Positions 45,028 through 54,651 are shown, counted from the stretch's first letter. The stretch: 64,000 nt of DNA from Clostridiales bacterium Firm_09 (GCA_001604065.1 LVAO01000006.1:62001-126000); one strand, 5' to 3'. A program made the numbers and translations. Notes: generated by a model not told the origin, from the letters alone.

Positions 45028-46470
45028 TTATTTGTCTTCGGAGGACTGTTCCGCTGCGGCAGTCTCTGCAGAAGGCGCTTCGCCGATACATTTGCGGCAG
45101 CCGATTTCAGACAGAATTTTTTCTTTTTTCGCGCCCTCATAATCATAGAAGAACATCGGAATGGCAGAGAATAAGAATCCGATAGCCGGCACCAGGGTAA
45201 CCATCGCAAAGATGCCTTTGAGCGTGGATTCTTTTTGCGGAAGCGGAACACCACTTACTACAGGTTGGACAAAGCCGATCAGAATGAGACCGATGGCAAG
45301 ACCAATCGAACCGATAGCATTGTTGAATTTTGTCACAAACGAATTGAGGCTGAAGCAAACGCCTTCCATGCGCTGCCCTGTCTTCCATTGAAGATAATCC
45401 AGACTGTCGCCCACCATGGGATACGGGAGCACGTTGTATGCGCCAAGTGCCAGACCACCGATGCAAAGGAAAGGCACCAGCAGGAAGAAATTGCTGTGCC
45501 CCACAAAATATGCCGCGCCCAAAAACACCGCTCCGACAAAGGCGGAGATCAAAAATACTTTTTTGTATCCTATTTTTTTATAAAGGACGGGGGAAAGCAG
45601 AATACCCGCAAACATGCCCGCACCGACAATTGCCGACAGAATTGTCGTGATCGTTTCGGGGTCGATATTGCCCAGCTTGAGGACATAGGTTGCCACATAC
45701 ATCGCAGAAGGGATAATCAGATATCTGGTACCCGCTATCATAGAGGATAAAAGCGTCAATACCATGGGCTTATTTTTGGATACGACTTTAATCATATCCC
45801 TGACTTTGATGCTTTCTGTTCTCGTTGCACACCGCTCGGTAGAATTCTTGAAAAGCACCAGATACATCGTACAGGTGAGTGTCGCCGCAAAAATCGCAAA
45901 AGCAAAATATCCCAGGATTTTTCTTTCTTCCGGGAAGAAGTTTGTAAATACCGGAAGCAATGCCATCGGAATCACGGAACCGACAGACCCCACAGTTACA
46001 TAAAGAGAAAGAAGGGACGCCATCTCATCGTTATTGGGGGTGGCAACGCTCATCAATCCCATTGCGGGAACATCCACCAAGGTATACGCCATGCCGAAAC
46101 ACAGATACATCACTGCAGCATATACCATTTTGAAGACAGGATGCGCATTGGGTATGGGCAGAAACAATAATATCGTAAATACGAAAATAGCGATTGAGCC
46201 AAGAAAGACATATGGCCGCATCTTGCCGTATCTGGTATGCGTTTTATCGATCAGTATGCCCATCAGCGGGTCATTGACTGCATCCCATATTCTGGAAGCA
46301 ACCATCAATCCGAATACAAACGTCGGAGTAACGATCAGCAAATCGGTAAAGAAAATCATCAGATAGCCGTTCGTAAAACCGACAATCATATAGCTTCCGA
46401 CTGCCGACAGCGCAAAAATCAAGCGCTCTTTCTTGCTGACATATTTTTTTTGTATTTTTTCGGACTCCAT
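45028..46470 (-). CDS. GPH-family sugar:cation symporter
   Basis: The 480-residue protein has twelve predicted membrane segments and the glycoside-pentoside-hexuronide:cation symporter signatures: GFTNGYLMIFFTDLLIVTPT near the N terminus, DAVNDPLMGILIDKTHTRYGKMRPY (a D-P-x-x-G-x-x-x-D loop typical of the family), and ALGAYNVLPYPMVGDSLDYLQWKTG in the C-terminal half. It moves a sugar or glycoside with Na+ or H+. The sugar is not predictable. It stands alone; the nearest sugar enzyme, GH36 alpha-galactosidase, is 17 kb away. The tail from about 455 is Ala/Glu-rich and cytoplasmic. Confidence 0.9.
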   Translation of the reverse strand: MESEKIQKKYVSKKERLIFALSAVGSYMIVGFTNGYLMIFFTDLLIVTPTFVFGLMVASRIWDAVNDPLMGILIDKTHTRYGKMRPYVFLGSIAIFVFTILLFLPIPNAHPVFKMVYAAVMYLCFGMAYTLVDVPAMGLMSVATPNNDEMASLLSLYVTVGSVGSVIPMALLPVFTNFFPEERKILGYFAFAIFAATLTCTMYLVLFKNSTERCATRTESIKVRDMIKVVSKNKPMVLTLLSSMIAGTRYLIIPSAMYVATYVLKLGNIDPETITTILSAIVGAGMFAGILLSPVLYKKIGYKKVFLISAFVGAVFLGAAYFVGHSNFFLLVPFLCIGGLALGAYNVLPYPMVGDSLDYLQWKTGQRMEGVCFSLNSFVTKFNNAIGSIGLAIGLILIGFVQPVVSGVPLPQKESTLKGIFAMVTLVPAIGFLFSAIPMFFYDYEGAKKEKILSEIGCRKCIGEAPSAETAAAEQSSEDK

Positions 46471-46610
46471 ATCTACCCTGCTTTGAACCTGATTTGTTTT
46501 TGTCCCTTCTCCGCGACAAAACCATCTTTACCAGTATAAACTAAAAAGTTTCAAAGTGGATACATTTTATGTAAATTAATTGTAAAAAAATGACAACGGC
46601 GCAGACTTTT

Positions 46611-49433
46611 TTATTTCTTTATCAGAAGCCGTTTCAAATATTGCCCGGTAAAACTGTCGGGAGTCCCGGCAACTTGTTCAGGAGTGCCCGTCGCGACAAC
46701 CGCACCGCCTCCGTCTCCTCCTTCGGGACCGAGATCAATGATATGATCGGCGACTTTGATAACATCCAGATTGTGCTCGATGACAATGATTGTATTTCCG
46801 CCTGAGGCAAGCCTCTGAAGTATGGCAATCAGCTTCTCCACGTCTGCGATATGAAGCCCGGTTGTCGGTTCATCCAGGATATAGACAGTCTTCCCGGTGC
46901 TTCGCTTGCAGAGTTCCGCAGCAAGCTTGATGCGTTGCGCTTCGCCGCCGGAAAGCGTTGTCGACGGCTGTCCCAGCTTGATATAGCCAAGCCCGACCTC
47001 ATAAAGCGCCTTGACCTTCGCATGGATCTGCGGGACGTTCTCAAAAAATGTATACGCTTCCTCCACCGTCATATCCAACACGTCATAGATGGATTTCCCT
47101 TTATATCGGACTTCCAGGGTTTCCCGGTTGTAGCGCTTGCCGTGGCAGACCTCGCAGGGCACATAAACATCGGGCAGAAAGTGCATCTCTATCTGAATGA
47201 TGCCGTCGCCCTTGCAATTCTCACATCTTCCGCCCGAAACGTTGAAACTGAACCTTCCCGCACTGTATCCTCTGGATTTCGCATCCGGAGTCATGGCAAA
47301 CAGATCGCGGATGGGCGTAAACAACCCGGTATACGTAGCAGGATTCGAACGGGGCGTCCGTCCGATGGGACTCTGGTCGATATCAATAACCTTATCGAAA
47401 TATTCGATCCCGGTGATTTCCTGATATTTTCCCTCTTCCATCGACGCGTGGTTCAGTTTGTTTGCAAGACAGGGATAGATTATTCCGTTGACCAGAGAGG
47501 ATTTACCACTGCCGGACACACCGGTGATTGCGGTGATCAGCCCTGCGGGAATGTCAACGTTTATATTCTTCAGGTTGTTCTGCCTTGCGCCGAGCACAGA
47601 GAGATACCTCCCGTCGGGAATCCTTCTTCTCTCCGGCAGCGCAATGCTCCTCCGGCCGCTCAAAAAATCTCCTGTTACAGAGTTCGGGCAATTCATCACG
47701 TCTTTTGGAGTACCCGAACAGACAAGATATCCGCCGTTTGCCCCTGCGCCGGGACCGATATCCACAATATGGTCCGCCGCGCGTATGGTATCTTCATCAT
47801 GTTCAACGACTATCAGGGTATTCCCAAGATCCCTGAGTTTTGTCAGCATATTCAACAGCTTATGGTTATCACGCTGATGAAGGCCGATACTCGGTTCGTC
47901 CAGAATGTACAGCACACCCGTCAGCCCGCTGCCGATCTGGGTTGCCAGACGGATACGCTGAGATTCGCCGCCCGAAAGCGTCCCGGCATTACGGGAGAGC
48001 GTAAGGTATCCCAGCCCCACGTCAATCAGGAAGCGAAGTCTTGCCTTGATCTCTTTGATAATCGGCTCGCTGATCAACGCGTCACGCCTGTTGAATTTCA
48101 TTTCGGAAAAAAACCGCTCCAGAAGCATGACGGGCATATCACAGATTTCTGCGATATTTCTTCCCCCCACCGTCACAGAAAGCACCTCCTTCTTCAGGCG
48201 TTTGCCATGACAGACTTCACAGGGCTTCGCGGTCATCAGACGTTCAATATCGTTCTTGACGCCTTCCGATGTCGTCTGAGAATAGCGGCGCAGAAGGTTA
48301 TTGACGATGCCTTCGAAATTGCTGTCATATTGGGCCGTGAATTTTGCGGACTTCCATTCCATTTTGAATTTCTGATCGGTTCCATACAGAATAACATGCC
48401 TGACCTCTTCCGGAAGTTCGCGGAAGGGCGTATCCATAGAAAATCCGTAATGCTTGGAAAGCGCCTTGAACTGCATTTCGGCAATTCTGCCCAGGTCAAA
48501 CAAATTCCAGCCGCTGACACGGATGGCACCTTCCCTTAAAGAGAGGCTGTCGTCGGGAATCAGCTTTTTCAAATCGATTTCCGTCTTGTACCCTAACCCC
48601 GTGCAGTTTTCACAGGCACCGAAGGGACTGTTGAAAGAGAACATTCTGGGTGTCAGTTCCGGGAGCATGATTTCACAATCCGGGCAGGCATAATTGGTAG
48701 AAAAGAGCTGTTCCCCCTGTTCGGTTTCGGCGATCACCAGACCATCAGCCAGTTTGAGCGCGGCTTCGACGCTGTCGGTAAGCCTTCTGTTCATTTCTTC
48801 CTTCACAACAATACGGTCGACGACAACACTGATGCTGTGTTTCAGATTCTTGTCAAGCGTGATGTCCTCTTCCAATTCATGCTGTTCACCGTCAATGCGC
48901 ACCCGGGTGAAGCCCGCCTTACGAAAACTTTCTAGCTGCTTCACATATTCTCCCTTCCTGCCGCGCACAACGGGAGCGAGAATCACAACTTTGGTCCCCT
49001 GCGGATATCCCGCAATGATTTCCACTATCTGATCGACAGTGATGCTGCGGATTTCTTTTCCGCACCGGGGACAGTGAGGAATGCCGATACGCGCATATAA
49101 AAGACGCAAATAATCATAAATCTCCGTCACCGTGCCGACTGTCGATCGCGGATTTTTGCTGGTAGTCTTCTGGTCGATAGAAATCGCGGGAGAAAGACCT
49201 TCAATCGATTCCACATTGGGTTTGTCCATCTGCCCCAGGAACTGGCGCGCATAACTTGAAAGGCTCTCGATATACCTTCTTTGCCCTTCCGCAAAAATGG
49301 TATCAAAAGCAAGCGAAGATTTTCCGCTGCCCGAGAGTCCGGTAAATACCACCAATTTGTTGCGCGGTATGGTCACATCGATATTTTTGAGATTATTCTC
49401 TTTGGCGCCTTTTATAATAATGGAATCGTTCAT
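46611..49433 (-). CDS. uvrA: UvrABC system protein A
   Basis: UvrA is the damage-recognition ATPase of nucleotide excision repair. The 940 residues have two ABC modules: the first Walker [21 protein letters not shown] at about 31-50 and the second [17 protein letters not shown] near 640. LSGGE signatures ([13 protein letters not shown] and [13 protein letters not shown]) and zinc fingers with CPRCG, CENCTG, CEVCHG and CENCKGDG follow. The Shine-Dalgarno AAGGTG lies before the ATG. It follows uvrB by 92 bases, the usual uvrBA order. Confidence 0.98.
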   Translation of the reverse strand: MNDSIIIKGAKENNLKNIDVTIPRNKLVVFTGLSGSGKSSLAFDTIFAEGQRRYIESLSSYARQFLGQMDKPNVESIEGLSPAISIDQKTTSKNPRSTVGTVTEIYDYLRLLYARIGIPHCPRCGKEIRSITVDQIVEIIAGYPQGTKVVILAPVVRGRKGEYVKQLESFRKAGFTRVRIDGEQHELEEDITLDKNLKHSISVVVDRIVVKEEMNRRLTDSVEAALKLADGLVIAETEQGEQLFSTNYACPDCEIMLPELTPRMFSFNSPFGACENCTGLGYKTEIDLKKLIPDDSLSLREGAIRVSGWNLFDLGRIAEMQFKALSKHYGFSMDTPFRELPEEVRHVILYGTDQKFKMEWKSAKFTAQYDSNFEGIVNNLLRRYSQTTSEGVKNDIERLMTAKPCEVCHGKRLKKEVLSVTVGGRNIAEICDMPVMLLERFFSEMKFNRRDALISEPIIKEIKARLRFLIDVGLGYLTLSRNAGTLSGGESQRIRLATQIGSGLTGVLYILDEPSIGLHQRDNHKLLNMLTKLRDLGNTLIVVEHDEDTIRAADHIVDIGPGAGANGGYLVCSGTPKDVMNCPNSVTGDFLSGRRSIALPERRRIPDGRYLSVLGARQNNLKNINVDIPAGLITAITGVSGSGKSSLVNGIIYPCLANKLNHASMEEGKYQEITGIEYFDKVIDIDQSPIGRTPRSNPATYTGLFTPIRDLFAMTPDAKSRGYSAGRFSFNVSGGRCENCKGDGIIQIEMHFLPDVYVPCEVCHGKRYNRETLEVRYKGKSIYDVLDMTVEEAYTFFENVPQIHAKVKALYEVGLGYIKLGQPSTTLSGGEAQRIKLAAELCKRSTGKTVYILDEPTTGLHIADVEKLIAILQRLASGGNTIIVIEHNLDVIKVADHIIDLGPEGGDGGGAVVATGTPEQVAGTPDSFTGQYLKRLLIKK

Positions 49434-49525
49434 GCGTCACCTTTTATTGCCTCTGCGTTTAAGGACGCACATTTTATGCCCTCCGCCATTTCATGGCTTC
49501 CGGTCCTGCGCCCATATCCGAAGCA

Positions 49526-51505
49526 TTATTTTTCCGAATGGTCAGAAACCAATAATGATTTCAGTTCTGTGATTCTGTCTCGCAATATGATTGCCGTTTC
49601 GAAATCATAGGACGCCGACGCCGTTGCCATAAGACGGCGAAGTCTCTCTATTTCCGCTGCAACATCCCGTTCTGACAATGCTTTGTCCTCCTTGTCCTCC
49701 GCTTTTTTGGTCACTGCCAATGTGTTGACAATCGGCTTGATGATTGTGCGGGGGGTAATATGATGTTCCGCATTGTATGCTTTTTGAATGTTGCGGCGGC
49801 GGTCCGTTTCTGCAATCGCTTCCGCCATGCTTCCGGTGATGGTATCGGCATACATGATCACCCTTGCATCCTTATTGCGTGCCGCACGTCCGATGGTCTG
49901 TATGAGAGAAGAGCGCGACCGCAAAAATCCCTCTTTGTCCGCATCGAGTATCGCCACCAGCAGGACTTCCGGGATATCCAGTCCTTCGCGAAGAAGATTG
50001 ATGCCTACAATCACATCAATATCGCCCTTTCTGAGTTTCGTAATTATATCGATACGCTCCAGTGTGTCAATATCGCTGTGCATGTACATGACCTTGATAT
50101 GATGTTCCTTGAGGTACGCCGTCAGGCTTTCCGCCATTTTCTTGGTCAACGTTGTGATCAGCGTCCTGCCCTTCTGTTCGACAGCGGTATGGATTTCGGA
50201 TATCAGATCGTCAATCTGACCCTCGGTGGGTCTTACAGAAATCTCCGGCTCAATGAGACCGGTGGGACGCAAAAGCTGCTCTACAATTCTGTCGGCTCGC
50301 TTCAGTTCGTATTCCGCAGGCGTGGCAGAAAGACAAATCATCTGCTTGATTCTTTCGTCAAATTCTGTGAAATTCAACGGCCGGTTATCGTATGCCGCCG
50401 GGAGACGGAAACCGAAATCAACAAGGTTCTTCTTGCGTGAAAAATCGCCGTGATACATGCTCCTTATCTGCGGCAGAGTCATATGGCTCTCATCGACAAA
50501 GAGAATAAAATCCTCCGGAAAATAATCCAGCAGCGTAAAAGGCGGCTCACCCGGACTTCTGCCGTCAAAATAGCGCGAATAATTTTCTATTCCGCTGCAA
50601 TAGCCCATTTCGGCAATCATTTCAAGGTCATAGGATACCCGTTCTTTGATTCTCTGCGCCTCAATCAATTTATTTTTGCTTTCAAAATATCGGACCTGCT
50701 CCTCCATATCCGCGCGGATCTGAAGAAGAATAGGCTCTACCTCGCCGCCGATGACATAGTGTGTCGCGGGATAAATTGCGACATGGGAAAGTATATTGAC
50801 AGACTTGCCTGTGGTCACGTCAAATTCGCTTATCTTCTCGACCGTATCGCCGAAGAAGTCCACTCGTACCGCAAGCGCGGTGCTGGCGGAGGGAAAAATC
50901 TCCAGACGGTCGCCGCGCACGCGAAAGGTCGAACGCACAAAATCAATATCGCTTCGTTTGTATTGTATGGCAATCAGTTTGTCGATTACGGCGTCGCGGT
51001 CGACTTCAAAGCCGGGACGAAGAGAAAGAACATTGCGGAAGTATGCCTCGGGCGCGCCCAACCCATAGATGCATGATACGGAGGCTACCACAATGACGTC
51101 CCTTCTTTCTCCCAAAGATGAAGTCGCGCTATGGCGGAGCTTGTCGATTTCGTCATTCAGCTCCATCTCCTTTTCTATATAGGTGTCGCTTCTCGGGATA
51201 TAGGCTTCGGGCTGATAATAATCATAATAGGATACAAAATATTCTACCCTGTTTTTGGGAAACAACTCGCGGAGCTCATTGCAAAGCTGGGCGGCAAGCG
51301 TCTTGTTGTGCGCGATTACCAGCGCAGGGCGTTGTACGGATTGGATGATATTGGCAATGGTAAACGTCTTACCGCTGCCCGTTACGCCCAGAAGCACCTG
51401 CGTATTGAGTCCGGCGCGCACACCGTCGGCAAGCGCGGCAATCGCCTGCGGCTGATCCCCCTTGGGGAAATATTGAGAGCAGATTTCAAACAGTCTGTTT
51501 TCCAT
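49526..51505 (-). CDS. uvrB: UvrABC system protein B
   Basis: UvrB verifies damage after UvrA loading and recruits UvrC. The 659 residues begin [20 protein letters not shown] with Walker [11 protein letters not shown] at about 40-49. The beta-hairpin [20 protein letters not shown] follows at about 94-113, then [15 protein letters not shown] and a C-terminal UVR coiled-coil domain ([20 protein letters not shown]). All parts are present. It is preceded by two small paralogous membrane-protein genes and followed by uvrA. Confidence 0.98.
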   Translation of the reverse strand: MENRLFEICSQYFPKGDQPQAIAALADGVRAGLNTQVLLGVTGSGKTFTIANIIQSVQRPALVIAHNKTLAAQLCNELRELFPKNRVEYFVSYYDYYQPEAYIPRSDTYIEKEMELNDEIDKLRHSATSSLGERRDVIVVASVSCIYGLGAPEAYFRNVLSLRPGFEVDRDAVIDKLIAIQYKRSDIDFVRSTFRVRGDRLEIFPSASTALAVRVDFFGDTVEKISEFDVTTGKSVNILSHVAIYPATHYVIGGEVEPILLQIRADMEEQVRYFESKNKLIEAQRIKERVSYDLEMIAEMGYCSGIENYSRYFDGRSPGEPPFTLLDYFPEDFILFVDESHMTLPQIRSMYHGDFSRKKNLVDFGFRLPAAYDNRPLNFTEFDERIKQMICLSATPAEYELKRADRIVEQLLRPTGLIEPEISVRPTEGQIDDLISEIHTAVEQKGRTLITTLTKKMAESLTAYLKEHHIKVMYMHSDIDTLERIDIITKLRKGDIDVIVGINLLREGLDIPEVLLVAILDADKEGFLRSRSSLIQTIGRAARNKDARVIMYADTITGSMAEAIAETDRRRNIQKAYNAEHHITPRTIIKPIVNTLAVTKKAEDKEDKALSERDVAAEIERLRRLMATASASYDFETAIILRDRITELKSLLVSDHSEK

Positions 51506-51513
51506 GGGGCACT

Positions 51514-51882
51514 CTACTTCCCTATTATTGCCCCAACGATGTATCTTACAAGCGCACCCAAAGCGGCAAATGCAATTGCGGACACTATTTTTACAATCAG
51601 ACCGCGTCTTTTCTTTTGTTTGTCGCGCGCATAAGAAAGCCCCTTTTCTTTGAGGGTGAACAAATACATCCTGTCCCCCTTGAAGTCGGCGCGCTCATAG
51701 TCAAAATAGCCATCTATGGAAAGATTATAAAATAACGGCTCAAGGTCGTCCTCGCGGATATCCACCTTAAGCGGCACTTTGCGCAGGATGTCCACCGGCG
51801 CAAGAAGACACTGCCCGGATTTGCCGGAGGCAGCGTCATAGATAACGTCCATCAAAACCTTCTCTTTTTTTGTGCCGCTCAT
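51514..51882 (-). CDS. Small protein: winged-helix-like domain plus C-terminal membrane segment
   Basis: I do not recognise a named family. The 122 residues have an N-terminal domain with the pattern [20 protein letters not shown] and [18 protein letters not shown], resembling a winged helix. A basic KKRR stretch and one membrane helix follow ([20 protein letters not shown], about 94-115). The ATG abuts the stop of the upstream gene, which has the same layout (domain, basic stretch, C-terminal membrane helix), so the two look like tandem paralogues. Both are upstream of uvrB and co-transcribed with it. Confidence 0.7.
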   Translation of the reverse strand: MSGTKKEKVLMDVIYDAASGKSGQCLLAPVDILRKVPLKVDIREDDLEPLFYNLSIDGYFDYERADFKGDRMYLFTLKEKGLSYARDKQKKRRGLIVKIVSAIAFAALGALVRYIVGAIIGK

Positions 51883-52287
51883 TTAACCCATCCCCAAAAG
51901 CTTCAGAACAAGATAAAGCGCCGCTCCACCGGCGGCGCTGCCTGCAAAAGCCGCCCAAAACACCACCAACGCAAGTCTCCCTTTGCGAATGGGTTTTGGC
52001 TCGGTTGTTTTTTTTACTGCTGCAAGATTGCTGTCACTTTTTGTTTCTTCTGCAATCAGAAGTCCTTTGGGAAGAGCGGCAAGGCATACCACCTTGTCAT
52101 CCTCATAAAAAAGCCGTATATAGCCGCCGATTGTCAGCTCTTTAACAAGTTGTTTTAATTCGTCTTCTTTCATGCCGGAGCCGGGGAACAGCGTGTCTAT
52201 CAGTTCCTTTTTCTCCAATACAACGGACTCTCCTCCGGGTGACATTTTATCGATGGCTAATAAAAGCGTAAGAATCTTGTTATCCAT
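51883..52287 (-). CDS. Small protein: winged-helix-like domain plus C-terminal membrane segment (paralogue)
   Basis: The 134-residue product starts MDNKILTLLLAIDKMSPGGE at 52287. Residues 20-75 form a probable winged helix (ELKQLVKELTIGGYIRLFYE aligns with the equivalent in its neighbour), and VVFWAAFAGSAAGGAALYLV near the end is a membrane helix. The ATG lies six bases after a perfect TATAAT with a TTGACT -35, leaving no room for a Shine-Dalgarno, so the message should be leaderless. It is the first gene of the uvrBA transcription unit. Function unknown. Confidence 0.7.
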   Translation of the reverse strand: MDNKILTLLLAIDKMSPGGESVVLEKKELIDTLFPGSGMKEDELKQLVKELTIGGYIRLFYEDDKVVCLAALPKGLLIAEETKSDSNLAAVKKTTEPKPIRKGRLALVVFWAAFAGSAAGGAALYLVLKLLGMG

Positions 52288-52293
52288 GCGCTT

Positions 52294-52322
52294 ATTATAG
52301 CATCGCGCCTGTCGGAAGTCAA
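52294..52322 (-). promoter_or_regulatory. Strong promoter of the uvrBA unit, leaderless
   Basis: TTGACT (52317-52322), 17-base spacer and TATAAT (52294-52299) on the minus strand, ending six bases before the ATG at 52287. Confidence 0.88.
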
Positions 52323-52336
52323 CACAATCCCGTAGA

Positions 52337-52356
52337 TTGCAAACAATTGTTTGCAA
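52337..52356. promoter_or_regulatory. 20-bp perfect palindrome upstream of the uvrBA promoter
   Basis: TTGCAAACAATTGTTTGCAA is a perfect 20-base palindrome centred about 60 bases before the likely start of transcription of the uvrBA unit. Its core AAAC-N4-GTTT differs by one base per half from the GAAC-N4-GTTC SOS box of Bacillota, so a LexA-type operator is possible. Confidence 0.5.
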
Positions 52357-52505
52357 ACCTGGCGACAATTCTTTTAACGAACGTTATTGGTGTGGAATCT
52401 GCAAATCATCTCAAAATGAGATGCCAACTTTTCATGCTCTGTTATCAAAAAAACGATACCCTGTTGTAAAAGTTTCTTCAGCAGCAATTCACTCGTATAG
52501 CGATG

Positions 52506-52664
52506 TCAGATTTTTTTTATCGTCAGCTCGAATTGGCGCCCGTTCTCTGCCTTGATGATCAGTCTGTCGGGCGCGTCGACACTTCTTGGATAGACAATGT
52601 CTTTTACGCCGCAGACTTCAAGCAGTATTGCTTCGCCGATTTCGTAAATCATGGTTGTTTCCAT
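52506..52664 (-). CDS. Small hypothetical protein, 52 aa
   Basis: This small ORF starts METTMIYEIGEAILLEVCGV and ends ENGRQFELTIKKI. It has no signal peptide or membrane segment. It looks real because AAAGGAGG lies at ideal distance and a TATAAT lies further upstream near 52693-52698. An 8-bp stem (GTTTCACC/GGTGAAAC) places the Shine-Dalgarno in its loop and 3' arm, suggesting translation control. The frame stays open for 43 codons after the TGA stop. No known family is recognised. Confidence 0.55.
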   Translation of the reverse strand: METTMIYEIGEAILLEVCGVKDIVYPRSVDAPDRLIIKAENGRQFELTIKKI

Positions 52665-53106
52665 TTTGTTTCACCTCCTTTGCGGTGAAACCATTATATC
52701 ACCGACCGCAATCCGGAACCCAAAAATCAAAGGTGGATTTTTTATATCTTTATGACTTCTTTTGTCGAAAAATACGTTTATTTTGCCTTGCAAAGAATAA
52801 CTTTTTACGAATTCTGCAAAATATCCGCACCATCCGCATTTTTATTCAGGCCCTTCAAACAGCATGCAGCCTGCTCTTTTTTGTTTTGAATACGGCAAGG
52901 ATTCCGTAATGCATTGCTGCAATTGAAGGAATTCGTATACATCAAGCTTCTTTTGCCTATAAAACGAAAAACAGGTTGATTTCCTGTGCATTACGATGTA
53001 GAATAGAGTTGCGGAAATATCGAAACTCTTGCAAATCCGTCCGGCCGCCTCATTGGTCAGAACACGAACAGATATGCCGCTCAAATAACGTTATTCAAGA
53101 GGATTT
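52665..53106. other. 442-base intergenic region
   Basis: It contains the 5' region of the 52-codon ORF with its SD hairpin (52668-52691), an AT-rich stretch, and the start region of the lipoprotein gene. A possible 80-codon minus-strand frame (52842-53084) begins with TTG, lacks a Shine-Dalgarno and resembles nothing I know, so I do not call it. Confidence 0.55.
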
Positions 53107-53952
53107 ATGAAAAAAGCCTTCCTTATCATGGTGATACTTTGCCTTGCGGGCGCGATGGTCTTCTCCGCATCGGGCTGCAGCGATATCCTTTCTGTTTTTG
53201 CCGTATCGGACGCGCCGGGAGACTACACATTTTCCGATGTCTGCGATAAGTTCAAAGAGGCAAAAACCTTTGATGCCGACATCTTTTTCACCTTGATATT
53301 ATCCGACGACACTTCCAGCTATCATTTTACATCCGCTATCAATTTCACCATGGATGAAGTGAACGAAAAGCCCGTTGTTTACCTCTACTCTCTGGCCGCA
53401 TATCCCGATTCCGTTTGTTATAAGATAGACGGCACCCTGGTAAAAATCGTCGACGGTGAGGTTGTTGAAGCCGCTGTTTCCGATTTATTCCCGGTGCCTT
53501 CTTATTTGTCCGGCAATCAACCTGTTCCCATTCCTCCCGACACCTCCAAAGAGATTTACAATGCCCTGAACGCTATCGACAGTCTGAATTTTTCTTCTTT
53601 TGCGTATGAGGAGGTTGCCGCGCCCGTCGGTTCGATGGGATTTCAGTTCACACTGGACGAAGATTCTGTCGCGGTTGCATCCGAGGCATTGGATGCGAAC
53701 GGATTTTTTAACGATATGGACTCTTGCGTCTTTACTTTTATTACGGACAATGCGACAAAGTTGCCTGTTTCGATAGAAATCAATGCTTCAGGGTCTGCGG
53801 TTGTACGTGTCAAAAACGGAGAAACCTCCACCGATGTTCCTTATGATTTCTCTGTATATTATAAAATAGCTTACAAGAGCTACGATAAAGAGAATCCCGT
53901 TCAGTATCCTCCCGAAATCACTGCTTATCTTGAAAATCCGGAAGAAACCTAA
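53107..53952 (+). CDS. Secreted lipoprotein of unknown function
   Basis: The 281-residue protein has a lipoprotein signal: KK, a hydrophobic core (AFLIMVILCLAGAMVF) and the lipobox ASGC with Cys24 as the predicted lipid-modified residue. The mature part has long beta-strand-like segments such as TFDADIFFTLILSDDTSSYHF and a terminal VPYDFSVYYKIAYKSYDKEN, similar in outline to the outer-surface LolA/LppX-like lipoprotein folds, but this is weak inference. Shine-Dalgarno GAGGA. A transposon relic follows immediately. No partner gene is nearby. Confidence 0.75.
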   Translation: MKKAFLIMVILCLAGAMVFSASGCSDILSVFAVSDAPGDYTFSDVCDKFKEAKTFDADIFFTLILSDDTSSYHFTSAINFTMDEVNEKPVVYLYSLAAYPDSVCYKIDGTLVKIVDGEVVEAAVSDLFPVPSYLSGNQPVPIPPDTSKEIYNALNAIDSLNFSSFAYEEVAAPVGSMGFQFTLDEDSVAVASEALDANGFFNDMDSCVFTFITDNATKLPVSIEINASGSAVVRVKNGETSTDVPYDFSVYYKIAYKSYDKENPVQYPPEITAYLENPEET

Positions 53953-53975
53953 GCAAAGCAAAAAGAAAAACATTT

Positions 53976-54182
53976 TTAACGACAAACTTTACAAATTACC
54001 CGGAGCGCAAAGAGTTGGTTGTCCTCTTTTATGATAAAACATTGATATAAAGACAGATGAGGTTGACCGAATGGACAATCGGCTGACCTTTGCCGATATC
54101 TAGAGCGACGCGTCGGGCCGTCTGAACCGAACAAAAAATTCATTTCGATTTATATGGGGATATTTGTGAAATTTGTCCTTAA
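53976..54182 (+). mobile_element. MITE-like relic with terminal inverted repeats
   Basis: Left end TTAACGACAAACTTTACAAA is the inverted match of right end TTTGTGAAATTTGTCCTTAA (about 18 of 20). Between them an ATG at 54072 opens MDNRLTFADI and hits a TAG, homologous to MKNQLSFADI in the relic at 34823-34997. The 207-base element appears to be an IS with its transposase almost entirely deleted. It lies between the lipoprotein gene and the trp T-box promoter. Confidence 0.65.
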
Positions 54183-54217
54183 AAAAGTTTGTCAAACGGT
54201 TGACAAACTTTTTTTTT
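54181..54217. terminator. Hairpin with T-run overlapping the trp promoter
   Basis: AAGTTTGTCAA (54185-54195) pairs with TTGACAAACTT (54200-54210) around ACGG, extendable with the flanking A and T runs to a 15-bp stem. On the plus strand it reads as an intrinsic terminator. The same right arm contains the TTGACA -35 of the T-box promoter. Confidence 0.75.
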
Positions 54218-54228
54218 GGTGCTAGCAT
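54200..54228 (+). promoter_or_regulatory. Promoter of the Trp T-box transcript
   Basis: TTGACA (54200-54205), 17-base spacer, TAGCAT (54223-54228). The -35 sits in the right arm of a perfect inverted repeat, so the site could also be an operator. Confidence 0.65.
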
Positions 54229-54234
54229 AATATG

Positions 54235-54500
54235 CAATAAACCGTTGAGACAGAATAGTACCCATTGGGTCAGGTTTTCGAGAGAGTTCCGGGTCGGTGT
54301 GACGGAATAAACCGCTTTTGGCGAATGGCCTGTCGAGGGCAAAAGCGAACACGCGCAAGGCGAACAGTAGTTTTTGACGGTACTCCGCCGTAAAAATGGA
54401 GAGAGTATGTTTGTACTCGATAATGAGGCAGCTTGCGCTGCGAAAATGGGTGGCAACACGGTAATTTATCGTCCCATACGATGATTTACCGTGTTTTTTT
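54235..54500 (+). promoter_or_regulatory. Tryptophan T-box riboswitch
   Basis: Stem I base GACAG/CTGTC encloses an AGTA bulge (about 54254) and, opposite, GAATGG with candidate specifier TGG at 54326-54328 (Trp). The apical part GAGAGAG...GGTCGGTGTGA matches the distal-loop signature. The T-box AAAATGGGTGGCAACACGG has TGGC (54451-54454) to pair with the tRNA 3' end; the C matches G73 of bacterial tRNA-Trp. The terminator stem CACGGTAA/TTACCGTG (54457-54493) is followed by seven T. Uncharged tRNA-Trp should allow read-through into trpB. Confidence 0.92.
54457..54500 (+). terminator. T-box regulated terminator
   Basis: CACGGTAA (54457-54464) pairs perfectly with TTACCGTG (54486-54493), followed by T at 54494-54500. 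The 5' arm is shared with the T-box antiterminator, so the two are exclusive. Confidence 0.9.
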
Positions 54501-54536
54501 ATATACAAATCGGTAAAGAAAGCAAAGGAGACAAAT

Positions 54537-54638
54537 ATGGACAACAATGCAAACTACAACACCTATTTCTTTCGATGGTGCCGTCCGCAGCAAATCGACC
54601 GTATCCCCGCAGCCATTACCGCCAAAATTATTTTATGA
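54537..54638 (+). CDS. 33-codon leader ORF between T-box and trpB
   Basis: AAAGGAG precedes ATG at 54537, opening MDNNANYNTYFFRWCRPQQI and ending ...AAITAKIIL. It has a single Trp (W14) in a YFFRW cluster, Tyr/Phe-rich. The TGA stop (54636-54638) overlaps the AAGGAG Shine-Dalgarno of trpB, so translation of the leader could govern trpB start. It is downstream of the T-box terminator, not part of a second attenuator that I can see. It may be a trp leader peptide, but that is inference from position and composition. Confidence 0.6.
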   Translation: MDNNANYNTYFFRWCRPQQIDRIPAAITAKIIL

Positions 54639-54651
54639 AGGAGTTATCAAT

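Noticed and set aside
46851-48539. Open plus-strand frame of 562 codons
   Set aside because: It is antisense to the uvrA coding region, has no family resemblance and no Shine-Dalgarno; it arises from uvrA codon bias.
52373-52508. Selenocysteine or readthrough at the TGA ending the 52-codon ORF
   Set aside because: A 43-codon open extension occurs by chance about one time in eight, and no SECIS-like hairpin follows the TGA.
52842-53084. Possible 80-codon minus-strand gene in the intergenic region
   Set aside because: TTG start without a Shine-Dalgarno, no recognisable family, and no promoter seen.
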